A DNA stretch of 64,000 nt from Sporomusa malonica (GCF_900176355.1 NZ_FWXI01000014.1:62001-126000); one strand, 5' to 3'; counted from the stretch's first letter, positions 9,219-17,955 are shown. The notes: generated from the letters alone by a model not told the origin. A program made the numbers and translations.

Positions 9219-10033
9219 CTAACCTGCCGATTATTTATGCATTGTCAGATTCTATTGGCGAAACTGCTGAGATGGTGGCTCGTGCTACCGCCAGTCAGTT
9301 TAACTCCGGAGAATTTGATATTATTAGAATCCCATATATCAACTCGGTAGAACAAATTGCTGAAACAGTGCGAGAAGCGGCTAAACATAGCAGTGTTATT
9401 TGTCATACCTTAGTGTCTGCTGATTTGCGCGAAGCGCTGCTGGAACAAGCTCAGGAACACAATATTCCTACAATTGATATTATGGGCCCTATGATTCATG
9501 CTGTACAAAATGTTTCAGGTATGGTTCCACGGCTCAAACCGGGCCTGATCCATAAGCTGGATCAGGAATATTTTAAACGAGTGGAAGCAGTGGAATTTGC
9601 CGTTAAATACGATGATGGCAAAAACCCGCTGGGCCTCTTAAAAGCCGACATTGTTATTATTGGTGTATCACGTACCTCGAAAACCCCACTTAGTATGTAT
9701 TTGGCTCATAAGAAAGTTAAAGTGGCTAATGTGCCACTTGTACCAGAAGCACCGCTGCCGCAGGAGCTTTTCCAAGTTCCATCACACCGGATTGTCGGCT
9801 TGATTATTGATAAGTTTAAGCTTAATGAGATTCGTTGTGAACGCCTAAAGACTATGGGGTTAGCACCTGATGCCAGCTATGCCAATATTGGGCGGATACA
9901 TGAGGAACTTGATTATGCCCGCTTAATTATGCGGCGGCTGGACTGCCCGGTAATCGATGTCTCAAACAAGGCAATAGAAGAGACGGCCAATCGCATACTA
10001 GAAGTAGTTCAGAAAAATAAATTGGCAAAATAA
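9215..10033 (+). CDS. ppsR: Pyruvate, phosphate dikinase regulatory protein (PPSR/YqfL family)
   Basis: Bifunctional serine/threonine kinase and Pi-dependent phosphorylase of the DUF299 family, controlling PPDK or PEP synthase. Family landmarks: PIIYALSDSIGETAEMV at the N-terminus, P-loop GVSRTSKTPLSMYLA near residue 150, and the C-terminal VIDVSNKAIEETANRIL. The conserved N-terminus begins upstream of the first common start codon (TTG 9242). GAGGAGGGG ends 7-8 bases before ATA 9215, which overlaps the ccpN stop, so an AUA start (272 residues) is proposed; CTG 9224 is the other option. Function is secure; the start is unusual. Confidence 0.9.
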   Translation: MANLPIIYALSDSIGETAEMVARATASQFNSGEFDIIRIPYINSVEQIAETVREAAKHSSVICHTLVSADLREALLEQAQEHNIPTIDIMGPMIHAVQNVSGMVPRLKPGLIHKLDQEYFKRVEAVEFAVKYDDGKNPLGLLKADIVIIGVSRTSKTPLSMYLAHKKVKVANVPLVPEAPLPQELFQVPSHRIVGLIIDKFKLNEIRCERLKTMGLAPDASYANIGRIHEELDYARLIMRRLDCPVIDVSNKAIEETANRILEVVQKNKLAK

Positions 10034-10039
10034 CCAATA

Positions 10040-10089
10040 AAAACGTCCCTGGTGCAGTTCAGTTTTGAACTGTTTTCCAGGGACGTTTC
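10040..10089. terminator. Bidirectional terminator
   Basis: Long stem AAACGTCCCTGG / CCAGGGACGTTT with an inner CAGTTCA...TGAACTG arm. It lies between the convergent ppsR and LptA-like genes and can serve both. Confidence 0.85.
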
Positions 10090-10092
10090 TGG

Positions 10093-10572
10093 TTATAAAA
10101 AACAATTTTGATCAACATTGTAGCTTACAGAATCGGCCGTCCAATTGGTACCGCCCTCGGATACGCGGACATTGCCGTTGAAAACGGCGACTCTGGTACG
10201 CCAGTTAAAGTCGACACTGTCAGCGCCAATTGAGAGGTTGTTCCGTGATAGGTTTACGCCACCGTCAATCTTCGCATGGTCCTTGGTGCCATAAACATAA
10301 ACACTATCACCGGTAAAATAGATGTCACGCTGCTTTACAGTTATGCCGCCTGAGGCCCATACTTCTAACGTAGCTGGATTTACCTTGGCTTGGCCAGCAG
10401 TAATGGTCCTGTTTTTAACTTCAATGTAAACGTTGCCATTTAAAACATACAGGCCTGTATTAATATCAAAGTATGTACGTTCAGCAGTTATAATTGGTTT
10501 GGCGGCCGATGCAATGCCTGTTAAAAGAATAAATACTAAAAGAGTGGATAAAAATATTCTATTATATTTCAC
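10093..10572 (-). CDS. Secreted LptA/OstA-like protein
   Basis: Protein of 159 residues with a cleavable-looking signal peptide (IFLSTLLVFILLTGIASAA, residues about 6-24) and a repetitive beta-rich body with OstA/LptA features (LYVLNGNVYIEV, GQAKVNPATLEVWASGG, VFNGNVRVSEGG). LptA proteins bridge lipopolysaccharide across the periplasm, so this supports a diderm envelope. GTG 10572 follows AGGAGGGAATGGA. It is monocistronic, divergent from the dGTPase gene, with no other lpt gene beside it. It may be an LptA paralogue rather than the main bridge protein. Confidence 0.8.
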   Translation of the reverse strand: MKYNRIFLSTLLVFILLTGIASAAKPIITAERTYFDINTGLYVLNGNVYIEVKNRTITAGQAKVNPATLEVWASGGITVKQRDIYFTGDSVYVYGTKDHAKIDGGVNLSRNNLSIGADSVDFNWRTRVAVFNGNVRVSEGGTNWTADSVSYNVDQNCFL

Positions 10573-10596
10573 TCCATTCCCTCCTTTCTCACATCT

Positions 10597-10605
10597 ATTA
10601 TAGCA
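10597..10605 (-). promoter_or_regulatory. Extended -10 promoter of LptA-like gene
   Basis: On the minus strand TGCTATAAT (TGN plus perfect -10) lies about 25 bases before the GTG start. No good -35 box is seen. Confidence 0.5.
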
Positions 10606-10733
10606 AATAATTCTAGAAGACGCCTATAGGAAATATATGTAGTGTGAATTTGAAATGTTACTACTTATGTCTCAGCTATCAAAAAAAGGTAAACAATGGT
10701 ATAATAATAGGTAAGAAAAGGAGGCTTGACAGC

Positions 10734-11732
10734 ATGAAAGTTCGTGAACGCATTGAACAACAGGAATTTAAAATATTATCACCCTATGCTGCGAAAAGTC
10801 GCGAAGCCGTCCGGGATAGGGAAGAACCGTTGTGTGATTTCCGTACCGCCTTTCAACGAGACAGGGATCGAATCATTCATAGTAAATCCTTTAGACGACT
10901 TAAACATAAAACACAAGTATACATATCCCCTGGCGACCATTATCGTATGAGAATGACACACAGCCTGGAAGTTGCGCAAATATCCCGAACAGTTGCCCGT
11001 GGCCTGATGCTTAACGAAGATTTGACCGAAGCAATTGCAGTAGGCCATGATGTTGGCCATACACCGTTTGGGCATGCTGGTGAATATGCTTTACGCGAAT
11101 TGATTGGCCATTATAGTCACAATGAGCAAAGCTTGCGAGTGGTGGAACATCTTGAACGGGGCGGGCAGGGTCTTAACCTGACTGCCGAAGTTAGGGACGG
11201 TATTCTAAACCATACTGGCGACAATAAACCATTTACACTTGAAGGCAGTATCGTTCGCATTGGTGACCGAATTGCGTACCTTTGCCATGACTATGATGAC
11301 GGCATTCGTGCTGGCATGTTAAACCCCTCTGATTTACCAACCAATGTAAGTAAAGTGTTAGGTACAAACCCATCAAGCATGATCACTGTAATGGTATCTG
11401 ATATTATTACCGAGTCTGAAGGGAAAAATGAGATTATTATGTCCAGCCGTGTCAAAGCGGCTATGGATGAGTTTCGCGAGTTTATGTTTAAAAGAATCTA
11501 TCATTCAAATGAACTTGAGCCTGACCGGAAAAAGGCCAAATATATTGTCAGTAAACTGTTCGAGTATTACGTCGATAACCCCGGAAGTCTTCCCCAGGAG
11601 TTTCTGGAGCGGGAAGAACGCTGGGGATTACAGACGGTAGTGATTGACTACATTGCTGGTTTGACTGATCTATACGCTATTAAGCAATTTGAAAAACTAT
11701 TCATCCCAGCTACCTGGGGGATACCAAAATAG
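10734..11732 (+). CDS. dgt: dGTP triphosphohydrolase-like HD protein
   Basis: HD-superfamily phosphohydrolase of the deoxyguanosinetriphosphatase family, 332 residues. Metal-binding motifs: RRLKHKTQVY, RMTHSLEVAQI and the HD pair in GHDVGHTPFGHAGE; further ligands are in RIAYLCHDYDDGIRAG. ATG 10734 follows AAAGGAGGCTTGACAGC; the upstream in-frame extension lies in the promoter region (TATAAT at 10700-10705). In many Firmicutes this family precedes dnaG, as here. Whether it prefers dGTP cannot be told. Confidence 0.92.
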   Translation: MKVRERIEQQEFKILSPYAAKSREAVRDREEPLCDFRTAFQRDRDRIIHSKSFRRLKHKTQVYISPGDHYRMRMTHSLEVAQISRTVARGLMLNEDLTEAIAVGHDVGHTPFGHAGEYALRELIGHYSHNEQSLRVVEHLERGGQGLNLTAEVRDGILNHTGDNKPFTLEGSIVRIGDRIAYLCHDYDDGIRAGMLNPSDLPTNVSKVLGTNPSSMITVMVSDIITESEGKNEIIMSSRVKAAMDEFREFMFKRIYHSNELEPDRKKAKYIVSKLFEYYVDNPGSLPQEFLEREERWGLQTVVIDYIAGLTDLYAIKQFEKLFIPATWGIPK

Positions 11733-11735
11733 TTC

Positions 11736-11768
11736 GCAGAGCTTAACCAATAAGCTCTGTGTTTTTTT
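11736..11768 (+). terminator. Rho-independent terminator after dgt
   Basis: CGCAGAGCTTA / TAAGCTCTGTG stem followed by TTTTTTT. Confidence 0.85.
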
Positions 11769-11897
11769 GAGCAAATATTATCATTGTTGTCAAGATGTAA
11801 AAGAGGAATTTTATTATTTATATTGAATAATAATTATTAAATCAAAAGATGATAAGAAAGGCTATATAAACAACTTTCTATGACGTACACTCTTTTG

Positions 11898-11926
11898 GCA
11901 GGAATATTAGTCTTAATGTAGAATAA
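11898..11926 (+). promoter_or_regulatory. Sigma-H-type promoter upstream of dnaG-rpoD
   Basis: GCAGGAATA, 11-base spacer, GTAGAATAA matches the Bacillus sigma-H consensus (RNAGGAWWW, 11-12 bases, RNNGAATWW). The B. subtilis dnaG-sigA operon also has a sigma-H promoter. It lies about 85 bases before dnaG. The rest of the 11769-12010 gap shows nothing else recognisable. Confidence 0.6.
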
Positions 11927-12010
11927 AGTCAAAGCTTGGAACTATTTGCATATTCCGCATCCTCAAAAAATTTAGCAGGGAATTTTGTCAAACCTGGATA
12001 AGGTGAGTTA

Positions 12011-13822
12011 ATGAAAGATGCAGTTTTCGATGATTTTATCGATAGATTGCGGTCAGAGAGCGACATTGTCAGCGTTGTTTCCGATTATGTGTCGCTAAAA
12101 AAGAAAGGGAAAAATTATTGGGGTTGTTGTCCCTTCCACAACGAGAAAACGCCATCGTTTTCAGTAAACCCAGACAAAGGTTTTTTCTATTGCTTTGGTT
12201 GTCAGAGCGGGGGCAATGTTTTTAACTTTTTAATGAAGGTTGAAAACAATACTTTCTTTGAAGCGGTAAAACTGCTGGCAAAAAAACTTAATATTCCTTT
12301 GCCTGAAAAGGAAAAGTCACCGCGTGAGCAAGCCAGAGACCTGGAACTTGCCAAAATATATCAGGTGAATGAGTTAGCCAGAGATTTTTTTCACGCCTGT
12401 TTAACTAAAACCAATTATGGCAAAGCTGCCCGTGAGTATTTGGCTAATCGGGGCATCTCTGACGAAATGATTGATTTTTTTAAACTAGGGTTTGCGCCGC
12501 CGCCATGGGATAAACTATCATTAACCTTCAGTGAACGTGGTATAGCTCTTGATATACTGCTAAAATCGGGTTTATCTGCCGCGCGCACTTCAGGAGATGG
12601 TGTTTATGACCGATTCCGTAACCGGATTATGTTTCCCATAAGTGATGTAAGAGGGCGGGTGGTTGGTTTTGGTGGCAGGGTTTTAGACAATAGTCAACCC
12701 AAATACCTTAATTCGCCGGAAACTGAGATTTTTAATAAGCGGCATGTCTTATATGGATTTGAACATGCTTATAAGCATATTCGTGATTCTAGCCAGGTTG
12801 TTATCGTTGAAGGCTATATGGATGTTATAACACTATATAGTCAGGGTATCAAGAATGTAGTAGCATCACTAGGCACAGCGTTTACGTCTGAGCAGGCTAG
12901 AAACCTTATTAAGCTTAACGCCGAGCTACTGTTCTCCTATGACGCAGATGCGGCCGGGCAGAATGCTACCGTCCGGGCACTTGAGACAGTGCGTTCGTTA
13001 GGGGCAGCCATTAAAGTAGTATCTGTGCCTGATGGCAAAGACCCAGACGAATTTATCAGGAAACATGGCAGTGAGGCTTTCCGGGATTTGATCAAGTCGG
13101 CGCAGCCGCTCTTAGATTATCAGCTTGAGCGAGCACTGAAATCAGATGATTATTCCACCGTTCAAGGTAAAATTGCTGTTGTCGGTAAGTTAGCGCCTAT
13201 TTTGGCTGAAGCAGATAATGCAGTGGAAGTAAACGCTCATATTACCCGTTTGTCTCAAGTTCTTGCTGTTGATGAAAGCGCATTAAGAAGCGAGATAACA
13301 AAGTATATTCTTCAAGCCAAAAAGGATAAAAATGTAAAAAGTGGGAAAACTGTAAATATTGCACTCCTATATAAGCAGCCAGCTCCGGCAGTAGTGCAGG
13401 CTGAGCGTCAGCTTATTAGGATGATGTGTGATGATTTATCGCTTATCCCTTATGTGTTTGCTAAAATTTCACCACAAGAAGTACAAGGCGTTCTGCAGCA
13501 GGAGATAATTAATTTCATATTTAATGCGTATAATATGGAAAAAAATATAACACAGGCGGCGATAAATGCCGGTGTAAATAGCCTGAGTGAAAAAGCAAAC
13601 AGTGAGTTTTCGCATATTATGTTGATGGAGACCCAATTTGACGATGTGGCCAAATTGGTCGACGATTGTATTAAAACAATGCAGTTAGCACATCTAACCG
13701 TATTGTACGAACAACACCGGCTGATGGCCGATGAATTAGAACGCATGGGGGATAGTGGTTTTCTGCAGGAATTGGCGGAAAGCCAGCGAATTAAACATGA
13801 AATCAGCAAATTACATCACTAA
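12011..13822 (+). CDS. dnaG: DNA primase
   Basis: Synthesises RNA primers at the replication fork, 603 residues. An N-terminal CHC2 zinc finger (CCPFHNEKTPSF near residues 39-50, FYCFGC near 60-65) is followed by the RNA polymerase basic domain, the TOPRIM core (VVIVEGYMDVITLYSQG near 260 and FSYDADAAGQNA near 308) and a C-terminal helicase-binding domain. ATG 12011 follows AAGGTGAGTTA. It precedes rpoD by about 55 bases in the classic macromolecular synthesis operon. Confidence 0.97.
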   Translation: MKDAVFDDFIDRLRSESDIVSVVSDYVSLKKKGKNYWGCCPFHNEKTPSFSVNPDKGFFYCFGCQSGGNVFNFLMKVENNTFFEAVKLLAKKLNIPLPEKEKSPREQARDLELAKIYQVNELARDFFHACLTKTNYGKAAREYLANRGISDEMIDFFKLGFAPPPWDKLSLTFSERGIALDILLKSGLSAARTSGDGVYDRFRNRIMFPISDVRGRVVGFGGRVLDNSQPKYLNSPETEIFNKRHVLYGFEHAYKHIRDSSQVVIVEGYMDVITLYSQGIKNVVASLGTAFTSEQARNLIKLNAELLFSYDADAAGQNATVRALETVRSLGAAIKVVSVPDGKDPDEFIRKHGSEAFRDLIKSAQPLLDYQLERALKSDDYSTVQGKIAVVGKLAPILAEADNAVEVNAHITRLSQVLAVDESALRSEITKYILQAKKDKNVKSGKTVNIALLYKQPAPAVVQAERQLIRMMCDDLSLIPYVFAKISPQEVQGVLQQEIINFIFNAYNMEKNITQAAINAGVNSLSEKANSEFSHIMLMETQFDDVAKLVDDCIKTMQLAHLTVLYEQHRLMADELERMGDSGFLQELAESQRIKHEISKLHH

Positions 13823-13878
13823 TAATCAAGGATTAAACCATTTATTACCGTCAAATGCCAGAGGAAGGGGGGAAAACT

Positions 13879-14985
13879 ATGGCCGATAAGAAAACTACGT
13901 CCGGTGAGCAAGTCAATGAGCTTTTACACAAAGCTAAAAAACGTGGTGTGTTAACGTATTCTGAAATTATGGATACCATGCAGACAGAAGATATGAGCCC
14001 TGATGAAATTGACGATATGTATGAAATCTTTAGCAACAAGGGCATTGAAATTGTTGACGAAGTTCCAGATGCCGAATTAATTGAAGGCCCAGACATGTCC
14101 GAGATGGAAGCAACGGCCGAAGAAGTAGATATAGATCTCACCATTCCTGAAGGCATTAGTATTGATGATCCTGTTCGGATGTATCTCAAGGAAATTGGCA
14201 GGGTACCACTTTTAACTGCAGATGAAGAGATTAAACTGGCCAAACGTATGGAACAGGGTGATGAGGAGGCTAAACGCCGGCTGGCTGAGGCTAACCTTAG
14301 GCTTGTTGTAAGTATTGCAAAACGTTATGTTGGCCGTGGGATGCTTTTTCTTGATCTTATTCAAGAAGGTAATTTAGGCTTAATCAAGGCTGTAGAAAAG
14401 TTTGACTACAACAAGGGGTATAAGTTCAGTACGTATGCTACCTGGTGGATACGTCAGGCAATAACCAGAGCTATTGCTGACCAAGCGCGTACCATTCGTA
14501 TTCCAGTTCACATGGTTGAAACCATTAATAAGCTTATTAGGGTATCACGTCAGCTCCTGCAGGAATTAGGCCGGGAGCCGGCACCTGAAGAAGTTGCCAA
14601 AGCTATGGATGTCAGTGTTGAACGGGTACGGGAGATTATGAAAATAGCTCAGGAACCCGTATCGCTGGAAACTCCGATTGGTGAAGAAGAAGACTCTCAT
14701 TTGGGAGACTTTATTGAGGATCAGGATGCTCCAGCTCCAGCCGAAGCCGCATCATTTATGCTACTTAAGGAACAGTTGGAGGAAGTGCTTGAAACACTTA
14801 CTCCGCGTGAAGAAAAGGTGCTTCGTCTTCGATTTGGTCTAGATGATGGTCGGGCGCGGACGCTTGAAGAAGTAGGGCAGTATTTCGGTGTTACGCGCGA
14901 ACGTATTCGCCAGATAGAAGCTAAAGCGCTGCGAAAACTCCGTCATCCTAGCCGGAGCAAAAAGTTGAAAGATTTTCTTGAATAA
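13879..14985 (+). CDS. rpoD: RNA polymerase primary sigma factor
   Basis: Housekeeping sigma-70 factor, 368 residues. Region 1.1 is short and acidic; region 1.2 has [19 protein letters not shown]; region 2 has [20 protein letters not shown] and [14 protein letters not shown]; region 3 has [15 protein letters not shown]; region 4.2 ends [23 protein letters not shown] 13879 follows GGAAGGGGGGAAAACT; ATG 13855 is in frame but sits before that ribosome site. Co-transcribed with dnaG. Confidence 0.97.
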   Translation: MADKKTTSGEQVNELLHKAKKRGVLTYSEIMDTMQTEDMSPDEIDDMYEIFSNKGIEIVDEVPDAELIEGPDMSEMEATAEEVDIDLTIPEGISIDDPVRMYLKEIGRVPLLTADEEIKLAKRMEQGDEEAKRRLAEANLRLVVSIAKRYVGRGMLFLDLIQEGNLGLIKAVEKFDYNKGYKFSTYATWWIRQAITRAIADQARTIRIPVHMVETINKLIRVSRQLLQELGREPAPEEVAKAMDVSVERVREIMKIAQEPVSLETPIGEEEDSHLGDFIEDQDAPAPAEAASFMLLKEQLEEVLETLTPREEKVLRLRFGLDDGRARTLEEVGQYFGVTRERIRQIEAKALRKLRHPSRSKKLKDFLE

Positions 14986-15001
14986 AAATTAAATAAAGCA
15001 C

Positions 15002-15030
15002 TTGACGTAATACGGACATTGTTTTATAAT
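15002..15030 (+). promoter_or_regulatory. Sigma-70 promoter of tRNA cluster
   Basis: TTGACG, 17-base spacer, TATAAT, ending 18 bases before the first tRNA. It is one of the best -35/-10 matches in the window. Confidence 0.85.
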
Positions 15031-15048
15031 AATCAACGTTGGCGATAT

Positions 15049-15124
15049 TCCTCGATAGCTCAGTTGGTAGAGCAATCGGCTGTTAACCGATCGGTCGTAG
15101 GTTCGAGTCCTACTCGAGGAGCCA
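15049..15124 (+). tRNA. tRNA-Asn (GTT)
   Basis: Complete cloverleaf: acceptor TCCTCGA / TCGAGGA, anticodon loop CTGTTAA with anticodon GTT, T arm GGTTCGAGTCC, and encoded CCA. It is the first gene of a four-tRNA cluster. Confidence 0.96.
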
Positions 15125-15142
15125 GTTATTATTAAGCTGATT

Positions 15143-15172
15143 AAACAGGCTTTCCTTCGGAAAACCTGTTTT
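15143..15172 (+). terminator. Hairpin in tRNA spacer
   Basis: AACAGGCTTTCC-TTCG-GAAAACCTGTT, a stable UUCG-capped stem followed by only a short T run. It may be a partial terminator or a processing element. Confidence 0.5.
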
Positions 15173-15182
15173 AATATCTCTA

Positions 15183-15257
15183 GGGCCTATAGCTCAGCGG
15201 TAGAGCAGCCGGCTCATAACCGGCTGGTCCCTGGTTCGATCCCAGGTGGGCCCACCA
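15183..15257 (+). tRNA. tRNA with CAT anticodon, probably Ile2
   Basis: Cloverleaf with acceptor GGGCCTA / TGGGCCC, anticodon loop CTCATAA and CCA encoded. The window also holds an elongator-like tRNA-Met (35977-36053) and an initiator tRNA (36141-36216). The GGGCCTA acceptor resembles Firmicute tRNA-Ile, so this one is likely the lysidine-modified Ile2 species that reads AUA. TilS dependence is inferred. Confidence 0.85.
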
Positions 15258-15266
15258 TTTATTATT

Positions 15267-15341
15267 GGCCCGTTGGTCAAGCGGTTAAGACACCGCCCTT
15301 TCACGGCGGTATCAAGGGTTCGATTCCCTTACGGGTCACCA
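15267..15341 (+). tRNA. tRNA-Glu (TTC)
   Basis: Acceptor GGCCCGT / ACGGGTC, anticodon loop CTTTCAC with TTC, T arm GGGTTCGATTCCC, CCA encoded. Confidence 0.95.
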
Positions 15342-15499
15342 TAAGCAGCGAACCAGGTTCTCACGAGCCGATAGGCGAAATGAGAACCTGAGTGAGTCGC
15401 TTACTTCCGAGCGGTAGTGATAAGCAGAGAGCCAGGTCTTTTAGGAGCGAGAGCGACGCGAAAACCTGTGCGAATCGCTTAGTTCTGAGCAATAGCGAA
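15342..15499. repeat. Two tandem 79-bp imperfect repeats between tRNAs
   Basis: Unit 1 (15342-15420) and unit 2 (15421-15499) share the frame TAAGCAG...CCAGGT...AACCTG...CGCTTA.TTC.GAGC..TAG. Each contains an internal hairpin (CAGGTTCTCA / TGAGAACCTG in unit 1; CAGGTcTTTT / gAAAACCTG in unit 2) while loops differ. No open frame is seen. They are probably dispersed hairpin elements inserted in the tRNA operon. Confidence 0.75.
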
Positions 15500-15522
15500 G
15501 AACATCCTTATACTAGTTACAC

Positions 15523-15598
<76 letters not shown>

Positions 15599-15600
15599 TG

Positions 15601-15636
15601 CAAAAAACCTGCGAAATAACTTCGCAGGTTTTTTGC
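15601..15636 (+). terminator. Terminator of tRNA cluster
   Basis: AAAAAACCTGCGAA / TTCGCAGGTTTTTT with a four-base loop, directly after tRNA-Val. Confidence 0.92.
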
Positions 15637-15699
15637 TATACATCTGATTAGTGTTTATTCATCGTGCTTACTAACAGGAATTTGACAGGAGGGCTATTA

Positions 15700-16389
15700 G
15701 TGAAATTAGGTCAGCGGCTAAAGGCGATAGCAGATATGGTCCCCAGCGGATCAACACCGGCTGATATCGGCACAGACCATGCATATTTGCCAATATACCT
15801 TGTACAGCAGAATATTGTTCCCTGCGCCATAGCAGGAGATGTTCACCAAGGTCCGTATTTATCAGCTCAAAATGCTGTCGCATCAGTACATTTAGAACAT
15901 CATATTTTCGTCCGGCTAGGTAATGGGCTTGAGGTTGTTAAGCCTGGTGAGGCTGATGTTGTGGTTATCGCCGGCATGGGTGGTGCAACTATTATTGATA
16001 TCTTGCGCTCCTGTCCCGAAGTAACGCGAACACTGAAGCGACTTATTTTACAGCCCATGATTGCCGCCTCTCTTGTTCGCAACTGGTTGCATACTCATAG
16101 TTGGCAGATTGTTGAAGAGCAGTTGGTGGAAGAAGATGGGAAACTTTATCAAATTATCGCTGCCGAACCGGGTGAAAGCCCCGCATTTGAAACAGTGCTA
16201 AATGAGATTGGGCCGCTGCTCTGGCAGACAAAGCATCCTTTGCTACAACTGCATATTAATGAACTAATCAAGCATTTGCGCGGCGTGCTATCAGCTATGC
16301 AGGGCAGCCCGGATGCCGTGCATTCTGATAAATACAGAGAGTATGCCAGCCGACTTAAAGAGCTGGAGGATAAGCTGCTATGCCTATAA
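15700..16389 (+). CDS. trmK: tRNA (adenine-22-N1)-methyltransferase TrmK
   Basis: SAM-dependent methyltransferase (YqfN family) modifying A22 of bacterial tRNAs. It has 229 residues, with MVPSGSTPADIGTDHAYLP as SAM motif I (about 15-33) and VVIAGMGGATIIDILRS (about 85-101). GTG 15700 is chosen because AGGAGGG ends 6 bases upstream; the in-frame extension back to 15664 has no ribosome site. It overlaps the nif3-like gene by 10 bases. Position after rpoD is conserved in Firmicutes. Confidence 0.92.
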   Translation: MKLGQRLKAIADMVPSGSTPADIGTDHAYLPIYLVQQNIVPCAIAGDVHQGPYLSAQNAVASVHLEHHIFVRLGNGLEVVKPGEADVVVIAGMGGATIIDILRSCPEVTRTLKRLILQPMIAASLVRNWLHTHSWQIVEEQLVEEDGKLYQIIAAEPGESPAFETVLNEIGPLLWQTKHPLLQLHINELIKHLRGVLSAMQGSPDAVHSDKYREYASRLKELEDKLLCL

Positions 16390-17498
16390 AATGCAGTGAT
16401 ATCATCAAAAAACTTGAGCAACTGGCTCCAAAGCACTTAGCTGAGGATTGGGATAATGTTGGACTGCTTCTTGGCAGCCCTAATCAAGTGATACATAAAA
16501 TTATGGTTACCCTAGACGTAGATCAGGAAGTTGTCAGTGAGTCTATTGCAGCAGGCGCAGATTTAATTATTGCTCATCATCCAATGATATTTAAAGGTAT
16601 TACCAATATCCGCACTGACTCGCCGTACGGCAGTATGATATCATCCTTGATTAAAGCTGATATAGCCGTATATGCAGCGCATACTAATCTTGACAGCGCT
16701 CCTGGCGGTGTCAATGACGTATTAGCCCAAAAGTTTAATCTGAAAGATGTTAAGCCATTGACTACTGTATATCAAGAACAGCTTCATAAGCTTATCGTGT
16801 TTGTTCCGGGTACACATGTTGAACAGGTACGAAGTGCTATGACTGAGGCTGGCGCAGGTCATATTGGCAATTACAGTCATTGTACTTTTTTAACTCAGGG
16901 CACGGGAACTTTTTTGCCGTTACCTAACACAAAGCCGTTCATTGGTGAACAGGGTAAAATGGAGTATGTTGATGAATGTCGTCTGGAAACAGTTTTACCG
17001 GCGCGTTTACGTTCTAGCATAATTAGCGCGATGTTGGCAGCACATCCTTATGAAGAAGTTGCATATGATGAATATTTGCTGCTAAATGAAGGATCTGCGT
17101 ATGGGCTAGGGCGAGTAGGCCACCTTAGTAGCCCGTTGTGTCTTGATGACTTTATCAGTCAGGTAAAAATAGCATTAAATATTAATTCGCTAAAAGTGGC
17201 AGCTACAGTAAATACCCTAATACGAAGAGCAGCAGTATGTGGCGGTAGTGGAGCTGGTTTGATAAAAAATGCAATCCAGGCTGGCGCAGACGTCTTAGTA
17301 ACTGGCGACGTAAAATATCATGAAGCCCAGCAGGCGGTTGCCGAAGGGCTGGCAATTGTTGATGCCGGTCATTTTGCTACTGAACAACCGGTAGTGGAAT
17401 GTATCGCTGACTATTTAAACCATTGTTCTGCAAAAAACTCCTGGAACGTTCCAATTATTACTCGAAATATAACTAAAGATATATTCACAACGTATTAG
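16380..17498 (+). CDS. Nif3-like dinuclear metal centre protein (YqfO family)
   Basis: Protein of 372 residues of the Nif3/GTP cyclohydrolase I type 2 family with a dinuclear metal site. Ligand motifs are AHHPMIFKGI (about 62-71), HTNLDSAPGGVND (about 100-112) and GHFATEQPVVE near the end. The central insert (about 130-235, with AHPYEEVAYDEY) is the PII/CutA-like domain of the long Firmicute form. Translationally coupled to trmK by overlap. Physiological substrate unknown. Confidence 0.9.
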   Translation: MPIKCSDIIKKLEQLAPKHLAEDWDNVGLLLGSPNQVIHKIMVTLDVDQEVVSESIAAGADLIIAHHPMIFKGITNIRTDSPYGSMISSLIKADIAVYAAHTNLDSAPGGVNDVLAQKFNLKDVKPLTTVYQEQLHKLIVFVPGTHVEQVRSAMTEAGAGHIGNYSHCTFLTQGTGTFLPLPNTKPFIGEQGKMEYVDECRLETVLPARLRSSIISAMLAAHPYEEVAYDEYLLLNEGSAYGLGRVGHLSSPLCLDDFISQVKIALNINSLKVAATVNTLIRRAAVCGGSGAGLIKNAIQAGADVLVTGDVKYHEAQQAVAEGLAIVDAGHFATEQPVVECIADYLNHCSAKNSWNVPIITRNITKDIFTTY

Positions 17499-17584
17499 GT
17501 AGATTTGTTCAGTATCGTACAACTATAAAGAGTTTGACGATTGGCTAATGCTGGTATAAAATAATTTATATAAGTGAATCGAGT

Positions 17585-17672
17585 GGCCGAGGGAGCTCAT
17601 GTTATGGGCTGAGAGTGGAACTAGTAAGTTTCTTACCTCTAATACCTGATCAGGATAATACCTGCGGAGGGA
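17585..17672 (+). promoter_or_regulatory. TPP riboswitch (THI element)
   Basis: Conserved core: GGGAGCTCATG...GGGCTGAGAGTGG, then CCTCTAATACCTGATCAGGATAATACCTGCGGAGGGA. It controls the thiSGHE operon by thiamine pyrophosphate; the downstream terminator suggests transcriptional control. Confidence 0.95.
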
Positions 17673-17692
17673 GGTCGTGTGTAATTGTAATT

Positions 17693-17728
17693 GTGCGCGT
17701 CATTACCGTTCGGGGGCGTGCTTTTTTT
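17693..17728 (+). terminator. Expression-platform terminator of TPP riboswitch
   Basis: GCGCGTC pairs with GGCGTGC (two wobbles) around a short loop, followed by TTTTTTT, between the aptamer and thiS. An attenuator regulated by TPP is inferred. Confidence 0.7.
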
Positions 17729-17754
17729 ATTGTAAAAAAAAAGGAGGAACAACT

Positions 17755-17955
17755 TTGCGCTTGACTGTAAATGGTAAAGAACTGCTTGTAGCAGCTGGTC
17801 CTAATATTGCCGAGTTTGTTGTTAACCAAGGATTTAACCCTAATATTATTGTGGTTGAGTACAACCAAAAAATAGTTAAAAAGGAAGATTGGCAAGCCAT
17901 TGTTTTACAACCCGAAGACTGCCTTGAAGTAGTCACTTTTGTAGGAGGAGGCTGA
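17755..17955 (+). CDS. thiS: Sulfur carrier protein ThiS
   Basis: Ubiquitin-like carrier of 66 residues ending in the essential Gly-Gly (FVGGG), which carries thiocarboxylate to thiazole synthase. TTG 17755 follows AAGGAGGAACAAC; the frame is open back into the riboswitch terminator, but that part cannot be protein. It is followed 5 bases later by thiG. No thiF adenylyltransferase is seen in the cluster, so activation must come from elsewhere. Confidence 0.93.
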   Translation: MRLTVNGKELLVAAGPNIAEFVVNQGFNPNIIVVEYNQKIVKKEDWQAIVLQPEDCLEVVTFVGGG

